NCBI RefSeq assembly: GCF_004342225.1 | Contig: NZ_SMAR01000004.1 | Location: forward strand, 62,001-126,000 | Source of the DNA: Martelella mediterranea | Lineage (GTDB): Bacteria > Pseudomonadota > Alphaproteobacteria > Rhizobiales > Rhizobiaceae | Length of the DNA: 64,000 nt | Direction of reading: 5' to 3' | Part shown: positions 24,069 to 32,441 of the stretch, piece after piece | Position numbering within the stretch: position 1 is the stretch's first letter | Layout: each line of letters opens with the position of its first letter | The notes under the pieces: model-generated | What the model saw: only the letters and a program-made list of their open reading frames with translations | Databases searched by the model: none | What the model was told of the DNA's origin: nothing | Position numbers and translations under genes: made by a program

Positions 24069-27032
24069 ATGATACCGCATGACTTCATAAAAAAATGGCA
24101 GGGCACCAAGCTAAAGGAGCGGGCCGCCGCTCAGGAGCATTTCATCGATCTCTGCCGATTGCTGGGAGAGCCGACGCCTGCCGAAACTGATCCGACCGGC
24201 CTCGACTACGGTTTTGAAGTGGGCGCGACGAAAACAACCGGCGGACGCGGGTTTGCCGACGTGTTCAAGCGCGGCTGCTTCGGCTGGGAGTACAAGGGCA
24301 CCCACGCAAATCTCGACACTGCCTTCGCGCAGATTCAAAGATATGCGGTCGCGCTCGACAACCCGCCTCTCTTGATCGTCTCCGACATCGGAACGACGAT
24401 TCGCATTCATACCAATTGGACGAACTCGGTCTCAAAGACCTACGAAATTCCAATCGCTGCGTTGGAAGATGCCGACCAGCGAGACCTCTTGAAGCTGGCC
24501 TTCACGGACCCTGAGGCCCTTCGTCCGGCTAAAAGCAGACAGGAACTGACGGAAGAGGTTGCCGGGGAGTTTGCCGCGCTTGCAACGTCGCTGCGTGAGA
24601 AGGGCCATGCCCCCGAGCAAGTGGCTCATTTCATCAACCGTCTGGTTTTCTGCATGTTCGCCGAAGACGTTGACCTGCTTCCCTCGAAGCTGTTCACGCG
24701 GATGATCGAGCGGGGCCTCGACGACCCGAGCGAGTTTGAAACGTTTGCCCGGTCACTGTTTCTTGCCATGAAGAGTGGCGGGCTTGTCGGGTTCGAGAGA
24801 GTTGCTTGGTTCAACGGCGGGCTCTTCAATGACGACCTAGCTTTCAGTTTGACGAAAGACGAGTTGAAAATCGTTCACCGCGCAGCGGTCCAGTATTGGG
24901 GGGATATCGATCCGTCCATTCTCGGCACTCTGTTCGAGCGCGGGCTGGACCCGGAAAAGCGCAGTCAGCTCGGCGCTCACTACACCGACCGCGAAAAGAT
25001 CATGATGATCGTCGGCCCGACCATCATTGAACCGCTGGCGGCTGAGTGGAGCGCGACAAGGAGCGTGATCGAAGGCTTGATGAAGAAGGCCGAACTGGCA
25101 GATGCTGCCGCGAAGACAACGCGAGGGCGGAGCGGATCGCGAAAGCAGGGCGCAGCCACAACGGCGATCAATGCCGCTCAGGCCGCGCTTGACGCCTTTC
25201 TGAAACGCCTTTCGAACTTCAGGGTTCTGGACCCGGCCTGCGGGTCGGGAAATTTCCTGTATGTCGCTTTGCGGGAACTCAAGGATTTGGAGCATCGGGC
25301 ACAGGTCGAAGCGGAAGCGCTGGGGCTTCCCCGTGGCTTTCCGCAGATCGGCCCCGAGGTGGTACGGGGGATCGAGATCAATCCCTATGCTGCCGAACTT
25401 GCCCGCGTCTCTGTCTGGATCGGTGAGATTCAATGGATGCTCAAGAACGGCTTTGCCGCTTCTTCGAACCCGATCCTGAAGCCGCTCGAAACGATTGAAT
25501 GCCGGGATGCACTCTTGTCGTTATCGCAAGATGGAGAGTGGAGCCCAGCCGAGTGGCCGGAAGCAAACGCCATTATCGGAAACCCCCCATTTCTGGGCTC
25601 AAAGTTTCTTCGCAATGGAAAGCCAGCGACACGAAACCGGCCGGCCGTCGCTGGTTTGGGTGACGAATATGTCGATCGCCTGTTCCGCGTGTTTGAAGGC
25701 AAGAACCCAGGGTCCGCAGATTTCGTTTCCTACTGGTTTGCATTGGCCCTAAGAGCAACCAGCTCTACACCAAAACCTATAATAGGGTTTGTAGCAACCA
25801 AATCGATTGCAAAAGGCGCTACAAATAAGGCGTTGGATGCTTTGGTTTCTGAAGGCGAGATGGAACTGTTCTGGGCGGTAGCAAACACTGAGTGGGTGGT
25901 CGCTGGTGCTGAGGTGCGCGTATCTCTTGTCTGCCTGCGTCCCCGAATGACGGGTTTAGGAGCCAGTCTACCCCTCCTGAATTTTCGTCCTGTTTCAGCT
26001 GTCAACACAGACTTAACGCATGGCCTTACGCTCGCCAGAGCCCACACCATGCCTTCCAACAAGAGACGGTGTTTCCAAGGCGTGAAGCAGAACGGCACAT
26101 TTGAGACGCCCGCCACCAAAGCTCGAAGTCTGCTTCTGGAACCACGCAATCCTAATGGCCTCGATAATTCTTTGGTAGTGAAGCGGTTTTACGGCAACGA
26201 CGATGTTTCAGGTAGAGATCAAGATGGTTGGATAATCGACTTTACAGAATATCCGAAGGAAGAAGACGCGGCGCTCTTCGAAAAACCATTCAAAGCTGTA
26301 GAGCATGTGCGGACGGAGCGTTCGAATCGTACGAAAGGGAAGGCGACAGAGAGCGATAAGCTAAAGTCTCATTGGTTGATGCAGAGGCCGAGACCAGATC
26401 TGCGCTCCGAAATCGCTAATCTATCGCGAGTAATCGGCGTTCCAGAGACATCGGAACATTTTATATTCCGCTTTTTGCCCGCCACAGGTATCTACAGCGG
26501 TAGTCTCTTTATCTTCCCACGAGAGGACTTCACTTTCTTCGGAATTTGCCAATCGACTACTCATGTTCTTTGGGCAAGACTTGCTGGAAACAATTTAGGT
26601 TCTGGCAACCAAGATCGCTACAACAAAGGCTGGACATTCGAGACTTTCCCGTTCCCCGAAGGTCTCACCCCTGACATCCCGGCATCTTCATACGCCGAGG
26701 ACCCTCGCGCGACTGCCATCGCAACTGCCGCAAACCGCCTCAACGAACTTCGTGAAAACTGGCTGAATCCTCCGGACCTAGTTCGCCGGGAACCTGAGGT
26801 GGTCGAAGGTTTTCCCGAGCGTATCCTGCCGGTTGACGACAAGGCCGCAGAAATCCTCAAGAAGCGGACACTCACAAATCTCTACAACCAGCGCCCCGCA
26901 TGGCTGGATCATGCACACAAGGCGCTGGATGGAGCCGTTGCAAGTGCTTATGGCTGGCCTGCCGACCTTTCCGATGACGAAATTCTTGCCCGGCTATTCG
27001 CGCTCAATCAGGAACGGACGGAAAGCCAATAG
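24069..27032 (+). CDS. MmeI-like type IIG/IIL restriction-modification enzyme
   Basis: A 987-residue single-chain R-M enzyme. The N-terminal nuclease carries D64-x9-E74-x-K76 (ADVFKRGCFGWEYKG), the same D-x9-ExK spacing as MmeI. A helical connector (~160-310) follows, then the gamma-class N6-adenine methylase with motif I DPACGSGNFLY (near 387) and motif IV NPPF (near 505), a target-recognition domain (~620-860) and a C-terminal helical region. Such enzymes methylate one strand and cut about 20 bases away, with one TRD setting both activities. All catalytic motifs appear intact. It follows the phage lysis genes on the same strand, so it may be element-borne defence cargo. Confidence 0.9.
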   Translation: MIPHDFIKKWQGTKLKERAAAQEHFIDLCRLLGEPTPAETDPTGLDYGFEVGATKTTGGRGFADVFKRGCFGWEYKGTHANLDTAFAQIQRYAVALDNPPLLIVSDIGTTIRIHTNWTNSVSKTYEIPIAALEDADQRDLLKLAFTDPEALRPAKSRQELTEEVAGEFAALATSLREKGHAPEQVAHFINRLVFCMFAEDVDLLPSKLFTRMIERGLDDPSEFETFARSLFLAMKSGGLVGFERVAWFNGGLFNDDLAFSLTKDELKIVHRAAVQYWGDIDPSILGTLFERGLDPEKRSQLGAHYTDREKIMMIVGPTIIEPLAAEWSATRSVIEGLMKKAELADAAAKTTRGRSGSRKQGAATTAINAAQAALDAFLKRLSNFRVLDPACGSGNFLYVALRELKDLEHRAQVEAEALGLPRGFPQIGPEVVRGIEINPYAAELARVSVWIGEIQWMLKNGFAASSNPILKPLETIECRDALLSLSQDGEWSPAEWPEANAIIGNPPFLGSKFLRNGKPATRNRPAVAGLGDEYVDRLFRVFEGKNPGSADFVSYWFALALRATSSTPKPIIGFVATKSIAKGATNKALDALVSEGEMELFWAVANTEWVVAGAEVRVSLVCLRPRMTGLGASLPLLNFRPVSAVNTDLTHGLTLARAHTMPSNKRRCFQGVKQNGTFETPATKARSLLLEPRNPNGLDNSLVVKRFYGNDDVSGRDQDGWIIDFTEYPKEEDAALFEKPFKAVEHVRTERSNRTKGKATESDKLKSHWLMQRPRPDLRSEIANLSRVIGVPETSEHFIFRFLPATGIYSGSLFIFPREDFTFFGICQSTTHVLWARLAGNNLGSGNQDRYNKGWTFETFPFPEGLTPDIPASSYAEDPRATAIATAANRLNELRENWLNPPDLVRREPEVVEGFPERILPVDDKAAEILKKRTLTNLYNQRPAWLDHAHKALDGAVASAYGWPADLSDDEILARLFALNQERTESQ

Positions 27033-27048
27033 GTTGGGAAAGTGATAG

Positions 27049-27312
27049 AAAAGGCTCAGAGAAGACTACGGCAAAGACTGCTTCAAGCGTGATGATTTCG
27101 CTGACATGGCCGAATTGCTCGCGGGCATCGAAGGCCGCTTCATCGTCTCATTGAATGATTGCCCGGAAGTGCGGGACATCTTCTCTGACTTCCGTTTCGC
27201 TGATGTGAAGCTGGACTACACAGTCGGCAGCGGTGCGCAAAGGCCGATAAGAAAGGTAGTTATCTTGGATGGTAAAGATATGGCCAAAGCAAGGAAGCTT
27301 CCCCTATTTTAG
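27049..27312 (+). pseudogene. C-terminal fragment of a D12-class DNA adenine methylase
   Basis: The frame begins after a TAG at 27046 and reads EDYGKDCFKRDDFADMAELL then GRFIVSLNDCPEVRDIF and DVKLDYTVGSG. This is the region directly after the DPPY catalytic motif of D12 (Dam-type) methylases, ending at a normal-looking C-terminus. The N-terminal AdoMet-binding half and DPPY are missing, so it cannot be an active enzyme. It starts 17 bases after the MmeI-like gene, which suggests the rest was replaced when that gene arrived. A hairpin CTTCCCC/GGGGAAG lies over its stop but lacks a T run. Confidence 0.75.
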
Positions 27313-27550
27313 GGGAAGGTATCAAAGGCTATACGGAGGGCGTTGCTAGGTATGAAATGCGCGGCCATCTTGGTCGGTCAGCGGCTCTTGGCCCGATCCC
27401 TCAAACAGCCGTTCTTTGCGCAACGTTCGAAGTTCTTAAAAGGGCGAGAGGCGGAGGTTCGCTTCACTCACCCGGAAGGCTGATGAAGCGCAAAATGCTT
27501 CCTGTACGACAGCAAGGTAACCTGCATACTCAGGCAATATGATCTGTTGT
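27313..27550. other. Gap between methylase fragment and AlbA_2 gene
   Basis: 238 bases between converging units. A 61-codon frame at 27357 exists but shows no family resemblance and no good start signal. No terminator with a T run was found for either side. Confidence 0.4.
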
Positions 27551-29065
27551 CTATAGTTGACCAGTCTGAATTTCACTTTCCAGTTCATCAAGTCGAGCGG
27601 CTGCGCTGAAAACACCGCTCCGAACACCAGCGTTTCTGCCCGCATCCTCATAGATGTCGCGGAGAAGTTCGAAAATTGGGGCGGTTGCTTCGAAGCCGTC
27701 TGGCAGGCCGCGAATACCGCGAACGATCTGGAAGTCGTTGAATCTTTGACGCAAGTCGTCAATGCGACCAGCCTGCAAATCCGCGACCACCTCAAGGATT
27801 GCACCACCGGGGTGTTCGAAAGCGAGCCTCTGCCCTCGAAGGCGTTCAAGGGACTTTGCTTTCGAGATTCGGTAGACAGCATTTGTGGCATCAAGCGCCT
27901 CGATTGCTGCGTCGATGTTCCCGCCCGCTAGCCGGACGAAGTAAAAAAGCGGCAGCCATTGCCGTTGAACTTTGGCTGATATGCAGACATACTCGAGCGG
28001 GGCGCGGACCGCATCATGGCTCAGGTAGGCCCTCAGCACTGCGTCAGCGTCCAGCGCGCGCCCCTCAACGCGCTCGGCGACTTGCCCCGCGGGGTCCACG
28101 GCATGTACATCACCGACTAGCTTCAAAGCACGAGCGCCAGCGCGTTCCTCAAACTCTCCTTCACGAATGAAATCAAGTTGATCGGCCAAAGCACGGTCAA
28201 TAAATATACGCTTTGATCCTGCGTCCATCTCTCCCTCTTTAGCATCTACGATCAAAGCCCGATCCGCTCCGATTTCGCTGAGGCGCGACGCACTGGTCAG
28301 CAAGCTGTGCGTCGCCGCCCGGTCGCGTTCGCGCAGCATGGCCAGAAGATCACCAAATTTGATCTTTCCCGACTGTCCTGGATAGCGGAACAGGATAGAT
28401 CCGTCTTCAAGTCCGTTCGCATCTCGGCACACTATCACCGGCGGGGTGGGATACTTTTCAACAAAGATCACACCAACTTTATGGCCCCCAACCTCAATTT
28501 CATCTTTCGAAAAAGACGGGGTCGGCGTCAAGAGCGCCTTGGCTTTGTCCGTGATCCTGACGATGTCTGTTTCTTCGAAAACCGTATCTGTCATTCCCAC
28601 CACGCGGCATTCGGGATCGCCGATGCCAATGAATACGAAGCCGCCCCTGTTGTTCGCCAAGGCTGCAATAGCTCGGATAATTGGCTCCATTCGACGCGGT
28701 TCGAATTGCACCTTGCATTCCTGTTCGGATGTCTCGCCATCCGCAAGGTACCAGTTGCCATCGTTGAGCTTAACAAACCTTGCTTGCGCTCGCTCGGTCA
28801 GCGTGGGCTCGCGTTGTTCCCCGGCTTCAATCACAACGCCCACCTTGGCAGGAGCAAAGGTGGCTAGAAAAACGTCTAGTGCGGCATCTGTCGCCTCTGG
28901 AACCTCGGGACCATAGTCACCAGATCTTATCCCTGTGATCCGACCCGAATTGACCGGTCGATCCTGCCTGTTGAAATAGAATTGGATGTCCCTATTGCGC
29001 ATCCCACGGCGCAGCATCGTCTTGATTAGACCGATTTCTTCGTCAGTGATTGACCTGCGCGGCAT
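27551..29065 (-). CDS. AlbA_2 / Schlafen-like domain protein (putative defence component)
   Basis: A 504-residue protein, second gene of a two-gene cassette. Residues 1-55 are a putative helix-turn-helix (DEEIGLIKTMLRRGMRNRDI). Residues 113-245 are an AlbA_2 domain: SEQECKVQFEPRRMEPIIRA then ALANNRGGFVFIGIGD, the conserved N-x-x-GG-x-x-x-x-G pattern, and later a ligand loop with SILFRYPGQS. The remaining half is helical with no known domain. AlbA_2 proteins are related to Schlafen nucleases and are common in defence islands, but catalytic function here is not evident. It starts 20 bases after the partner gene stops. Confidence 0.75.
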   Translation of the reverse strand: MPRRSITDEEIGLIKTMLRRGMRNRDIQFYFNRQDRPVNSGRITGIRSGDYGPEVPEATDAALDVFLATFAPAKVGVVIEAGEQREPTLTERAQARFVKLNDGNWYLADGETSEQECKVQFEPRRMEPIIRAIAALANNRGGFVFIGIGDPECRVVGMTDTVFEETDIVRITDKAKALLTPTPSFSKDEIEVGGHKVGVIFVEKYPTPPVIVCRDANGLEDGSILFRYPGQSGKIKFGDLLAMLRERDRAATHSLLTSASRLSEIGADRALIVDAKEGEMDAGSKRIFIDRALADQLDFIREGEFEERAGARALKLVGDVHAVDPAGQVAERVEGRALDADAVLRAYLSHDAVRAPLEYVCISAKVQRQWLPLFYFVRLAGGNIDAAIEALDATNAVYRISKAKSLERLRGQRLAFEHPGGAILEVVADLQAGRIDDLRQRFNDFQIVRGIRGLPDGFEATAPIFELLRDIYEDAGRNAGVRSGVFSAAARLDELESEIQTGQL

Positions 29066-29085
29066 CGCCTCAAAGCCCCCCCCCT

Positions 29086-30696
29086 CTAAGTCGCACTTGT
29101 CCGGCGATGAGATGGGAGGTGGTCAATGATGGTCTGTTGGACCTCTGCCTCCCAGAAATAGTAAATCCTCAAACACCTTTTTGGATCACGCAGGTTGCCA
29201 CCGTTTTTGACATGCCAGTCAACTTCGTAGCGCCGCCCCTTCCATTCAGCTACATAGGTATCCCCGCCACATGGTGAATTCAGGATACCGTTCTCAAGTT
29301 GAACATCCCTGAGGCTTCCTCCTCCATTGACGCGCCGGTCATGTTGAACGGTTGCCAGCCATGCGATTGTACGCGCTACCAGTGTAACATCTTCGAACTC
29401 AGGGGAACGTGCCTTCCTCCGGGCTGCAGGTGTCAACAAGACCTTGTCGGGATAGGTCTGGTCGAGCCAGTCCGTGAATTCTGACCAATCCTGCGGCAAA
29501 GGCTGCTCCTCTGTTGAGGTCTCGCCCCCCGCAGCCAGCGCGGTTTGCAACTGCCTAACGCGGGATAACAATGAGCGGTTTTCTTGCTCAGCGGCTTTCG
29601 CGCGATCCTCTGCGGCGTCAACCTCTGCGATGTAGCCATCGATCTCTTTGTCTTTTTCGTCGATCTGTTTTTCCAGACTTTCAACCAACTCTTCCGCAGT
29701 TTGCAAGAGTTCGTCATCTGGAGCGGCGTGGTTGGAAAGATCTGTCTTGCGGAGTTTTCTGCTCGCTGTACGAACTGCCGCAAAATCAAGAACATCTTTG
29801 CCCAGACGTGTTTCCGAGATGCTGACCTCTGCGGCCAATGCCCGCAGACTGCGAACACAGGCGGCCCCTCCACCGGTTTTGAGCAAATCAGCTTCCAGAA
29901 ACAGGCGATGGCGGAATGGGTCGTCAGCTGCGGAAAAACCCTGCAGATACGCGCGTATCCCACCATTGAACACGGAGCGGTATTTCCCGAAACGCTTAGT
30001 CAAAACCCAAGTCAATTCGGCAGGAACCAGTACGGTCCGGGCAAGGCCCGCTGCAGCTTTGGCTAATACTGCAGTGTTGATATGGGGGGTGCCGCCAGCC
30101 TCTGGCATGGCAACGACAAAAATCGGAAGTCGGCGCTCGCAGTCTTCCAGATGGTCGCATAGGTCTTCAGCGTCGTTTTCCGTCTGGATCGTCACAGGCT
30201 CTGAGGAGAGGCTCCGTGGGCCACGGATCAGGCCCGGTGCTTCGATCATCTGCAAAACCGGCCCTGGCACGTGGGGGTCAATGGTGAAATCCGGCTCGGT
30301 CGTGCTGGCAATTAAGCGAAGGCTAACATGTGGGCGGCTCCCAACCTCGCCGCCAATAACGATTTCGGTGGACCAGATGCGCCCAGCCACGTTCTTATCT
30401 GGGTCTTCCGCCCTTAGCGCCCAGAGATCGAGCGCGTCATTCTCTATCCGCACCGCCGTGCTGCTGCGCCCACCCACCGGCAAGTCAAAATCCTGCAAAT
30501 CCCACGCTGCCTCGGGAAGCTCCCGCCCGGCGCGCTTCTGTGTCCATTTCAGCGCTTCTTTTCGCGCAGCCTCGGCAGAGGCCGCATAGTCCTCCCCCTC
30601 AAGTTGCGCCGAGACCCGGAGGATTTCGATGTCCCGCACCGCGGGGGGCATCCGTTTGGATAGTGGAAGGAGTGCTTCAGAAAGTGCAATATTCAA
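29086..30696 (-). CDS. Coiled-coil protein with C-terminal basic module (putative defence effector)
   Basis: A 536-residue protein, first gene of the cassette. Three parts are visible: a mixed N-terminal region (to ~310, with FVVAMPEAGGTPHINTAVLA), a long coiled coil at 327-388 (LVESLEKQIDEKDKEIDGYI), and a C-terminal beta-rich module at 433-536 with GRRYEVDWHVKNGG, CLRIYYFWEAEVQQTIIDHL and a final basic SHRRTSAT. The last module loosely recalls RelE/HigB-type toxin ends, which is only a resemblance. The start used is TTG 30696 behind a weak GGGG, and ATG 30651 is an alternative. I do not recognise the family. Confidence 0.65.
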   Translation of the reverse strand: MNIALSEALLPLSKRMPPAVRDIEILRVSAQLEGEDYAASAEAARKEALKWTQKRAGRELPEAAWDLQDFDLPVGGRSSTAVRIENDALDLWALRAEDPDKNVAGRIWSTEIVIGGEVGSRPHVSLRLIASTTEPDFTIDPHVPGPVLQMIEAPGLIRGPRSLSSEPVTIQTENDAEDLCDHLEDCERRLPIFVVAMPEAGGTPHINTAVLAKAAAGLARTVLVPAELTWVLTKRFGKYRSVFNGGIRAYLQGFSAADDPFRHRLFLEADLLKTGGGAACVRSLRALAAEVSISETRLGKDVLDFAAVRTASRKLRKTDLSNHAAPDDELLQTAEELVESLEKQIDEKDKEIDGYIAEVDAAEDRAKAAEQENRSLLSRVRQLQTALAAGGETSTEEQPLPQDWSEFTDWLDQTYPDKVLLTPAARRKARSPEFEDVTLVARTIAWLATVQHDRRVNGGGSLRDVQLENGILNSPCGGDTYVAEWKGRRYEVDWHVKNGGNLRDPKRCLRIYYFWEAEVQQTIIDHLPSHRRTSAT

Positions 30697-30871
30697 TGCT
30701 AAAACCCCAGATGTCGACTTAATTGGTAATTTAGAGGCTACTCTCGCCGTCTCTGGTATTCAACTCTTGAATGAAGTTCATTAAACAGCTGTTCTATCTG
30801 AAATCCAGCAATTGGACGAAACCGACTGCGCTCCTCTTAAACCTGAACGTCCGTTTCGCTAATTGGTGAGA

Positions 30872-30966
30872 TCAAACCTGCCTGTCGCCTTCCGTCCCCA
30901 AAACCGTCATCTGGAAACGATATCGCGATGTTCCGACTCAGAGCCTTTGAGGCAGGCAGGGTTTGA
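30872..30966. repeat. Spaced inverted repeat near the right end of the element
   Basis: TCAAACCTGCCTG (30872-30884) is the complement of CAGGCAGGGTTTGA (30953-30966) apart from one extra G, with 68 bases between. It lies about 125 bases inside the att-like site. It could be a protein-binding or recombination site, or a relic. Confidence 0.5.
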
Positions 30967-31090
30967 TGGCTGACTGAGTGATAGGCTCCTTGCTGAAGAG
31001 TATTCTAAGGTAAGGGATGATGTCTGAAATCATCAATAATTACAACGGGAACTATTTCCCTCACTATCTCTATAAGTTATTGAATTGTCG

Positions 31091-31122
31091 AGGTTATAGA
31101 GCGCCTCTTCTGGGCACCAATT
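31091..31122 (+). other. tRNA-Leu-like 3' end, candidate right attachment site
   Basis: GAGGTT at 31091 and CCTCTTCTGGGCACCA at 31105-31120 match the T-arm start and acceptor end plus CCA of alphaproteobacterial tRNA-Leu, while the T-loop between is altered and no tRNA body lies upstream. This is what a phage integrating at a tRNA 3' end leaves on its far side. The orientation (3' end pointing right) fits a tRNA gene to the left of the window. A shorter match occurs at 38719. Confidence 0.5.
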
Positions 31123-31161
31123 TCATGTTTCGGAACGTCCGTGGATGTTCAGAAACGCCGC

Positions 31162-31187
31162 AAAAAGCCCGGTTCGCCGGGCTTTTT
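31162..31187 (+). terminator. Strong Rho-independent terminator behind the att-like site
   Basis: AAAAAGCCCGG - TTCG - CCGGGCTTTTT, an 11-base perfect stem with a tetraloop, at 31162-31187. No gene reads into it from the left. It would be the original terminator of the tRNA gene, displaced by integration at the tRNA end. It can also act on minus-strand transcripts. Confidence 0.85.
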
Positions 31188-31286
31188 TGTTTTCTGGTGT
31201 AGGTATCGGCCAGCCTGCATTATTGATCACTCGAAGCCATAATCGTCATGGTGTTATCTATGCTGAGTACGGCCCGGCGTTACAGA

Positions 31287-32309
31287 TCATAGCCCGATAA
31301 ACCGGGCAATGGCATCGACGATGGCGGCGTGGACGGCGGCGCGGTCTGTGCCTTCCGGATCGGTGCAGACCGGATCGTCCTGTTCCTCTGCAAGAAACGC
31401 AGCACCTTCCGGCTTGCATAGCGCCAGAAAGGTGAAATGGCTGGCCGGTGCGAATGTCTCATGCGCTGCATCCGGCAGGCGGGCAAGAAAATTGCTGCCG
31501 CTCTCGCTCAAATCCGTCGCGGGAAGCAGGTGTTCTTTGCCGAGGCTGATCACCAGAACCGGAAGCGACATGGTTTCGATACTCGCCTCAGTTGCTGCGT
31601 AGGTAAAACCGGGATCGATTGCGATTACAGCGCCAACACGTTCATCGCGCAGGTCACCGCCGAAACCCTCCGGCAGACGGTCGAAATCAAGATTGCCCTT
31701 CGACATGAAGATGCAGTCGGTATAACCCGGATTTTCCCGGCAATAATCGGCAAAGGCATCGCCGGAAACCCGCATGCCGCCAAGATTTAGCGCCGTTGCG
31801 CCGCCGAGCGAAAAGCCACTCGCCGTAATCGCCGACTGGTCGACATGCGGACCTAGAACCGGATCGGCCAGGAGATAATCGAGTGCTGCCGAAAGATCGC
31901 CCGCCCGCCGGTCCAGAAAGGCTGACGCACGCGGAGAGGAATCGCCCGTCGTGCTGCCGGGATGATTGACCGCCAGCACCATGGCGCCCTTTTCGGCAAG
32001 TCCCGCCATCAGCCAGGCGCTGTTGTCCATATTGCCACCGGACCCGTGGGAAAACAGAAACAGCGGAAATTGACCATCGGCAATGCGCGCGCCCATCAGA
32101 CCGGATGTGCCCTGAAAAACCGCATTGCCGCCGACAATGCCGCGGTAGCTTCTGATTTTCGCGGGATACCAGAGCGTGGCGGCCAGCGGCACGGTGCGGG
32201 CGCTGCTTTCAACCGTGAGCCGCTCGTAACCCGGCAACAGGTTTTCAGCGGCTGCGGCCGAGCCGGCCAGCATGAGTGAAGTGACGAGTGAGAGAATAAG
32301 CCGTTTCAT
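31287..32309 (-). CDS. Secreted alpha/beta hydrolase (dienelactone hydrolase-like)
   Basis: A 340-residue protein with a signal peptide (LILSLVTSLMLAGSAAAAEN, cleavage near residue 21). The alpha/beta hydrolase core shows the oxyanion-hole HGSGGN, the nucleophile elbow GFSLGG, an acidic residue around AIDPGFTY and the histidine in ASHFTFL. It would hydrolyse an ester or similar bond in the periplasm; the substrate is unknown. ATG 32309 is chosen because the longer frame lacks a signal peptide start. It is divergent from an AraC-type regulator, 132 bases apart, which may control it. Confidence 0.85.
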   Translation of the reverse strand: MKRLILSLVTSLMLAGSAAAAENLLPGYERLTVESSARTVPLAATLWYPAKIRSYRGIVGGNAVFQGTSGLMGARIADGQFPLFLFSHGSGGNMDNSAWLMAGLAEKGAMVLAVNHPGSTTGDSSPRASAFLDRRAGDLSAALDYLLADPVLGPHVDQSAITASGFSLGGATALNLGGMRVSGDAFADYCRENPGYTDCIFMSKGNLDFDRLPEGFGGDLRDERVGAVIAIDPGFTYAATEASIETMSLPVLVISLGKEHLLPATDLSESGSNFLARLPDAAHETFAPASHFTFLALCKPEGAAFLAEEQDDPVCTDPEGTDRAAVHAAIVDAIARFIGL

Positions 32310-32441
32310 GGATAAACCTTTTGAATGGTTGAAGACGGCTTTTTCTGGCGTTTTCGGCAGACGGCGGCGTCCTTTTTCCGGTTTGAGGTCGCCCGCAACC
32401 GGTTTTTGCACTATCGCAAGGCCGGTCAAGGAGTGAAAAAT

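Larger units (their letters stand above)
30697..31286. other. Intergenic region with inverted repeat, att-like site and terminator
   Basis: 590 bases without a convincing gene. It holds the start region of the two-gene cassette, a spaced inverted repeat at 30872-30884 / 30953-30966, the tRNA-like 3' end at 31091-31122 and a strong hairpin terminator at 31162-31187. A 61-codon frame at 31017 runs across the last two and is judged spurious. Confidence 0.6.

Noticed and set aside
23844-24080. 78-codon minus-strand frame before the MmeI-like gene
   Set aside because: Low-complexity composition, overlaps the start of the R-M gene and shows no recognisable domain.
27298-27318. Hairpin CTTCCCC/GGGGAAG as a terminator
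   Set aside because: No T run on either strand.
27357-27542. 61-codon + strand frame in the gap after the methylase fragment
   Set aside because: No ribosome-binding site, no family resemblance, no conserved neighbours.
31017-31202. 61-codon + strand frame
   Set aside because: It runs through the tRNA-like site and the terminator and resembles no protein.
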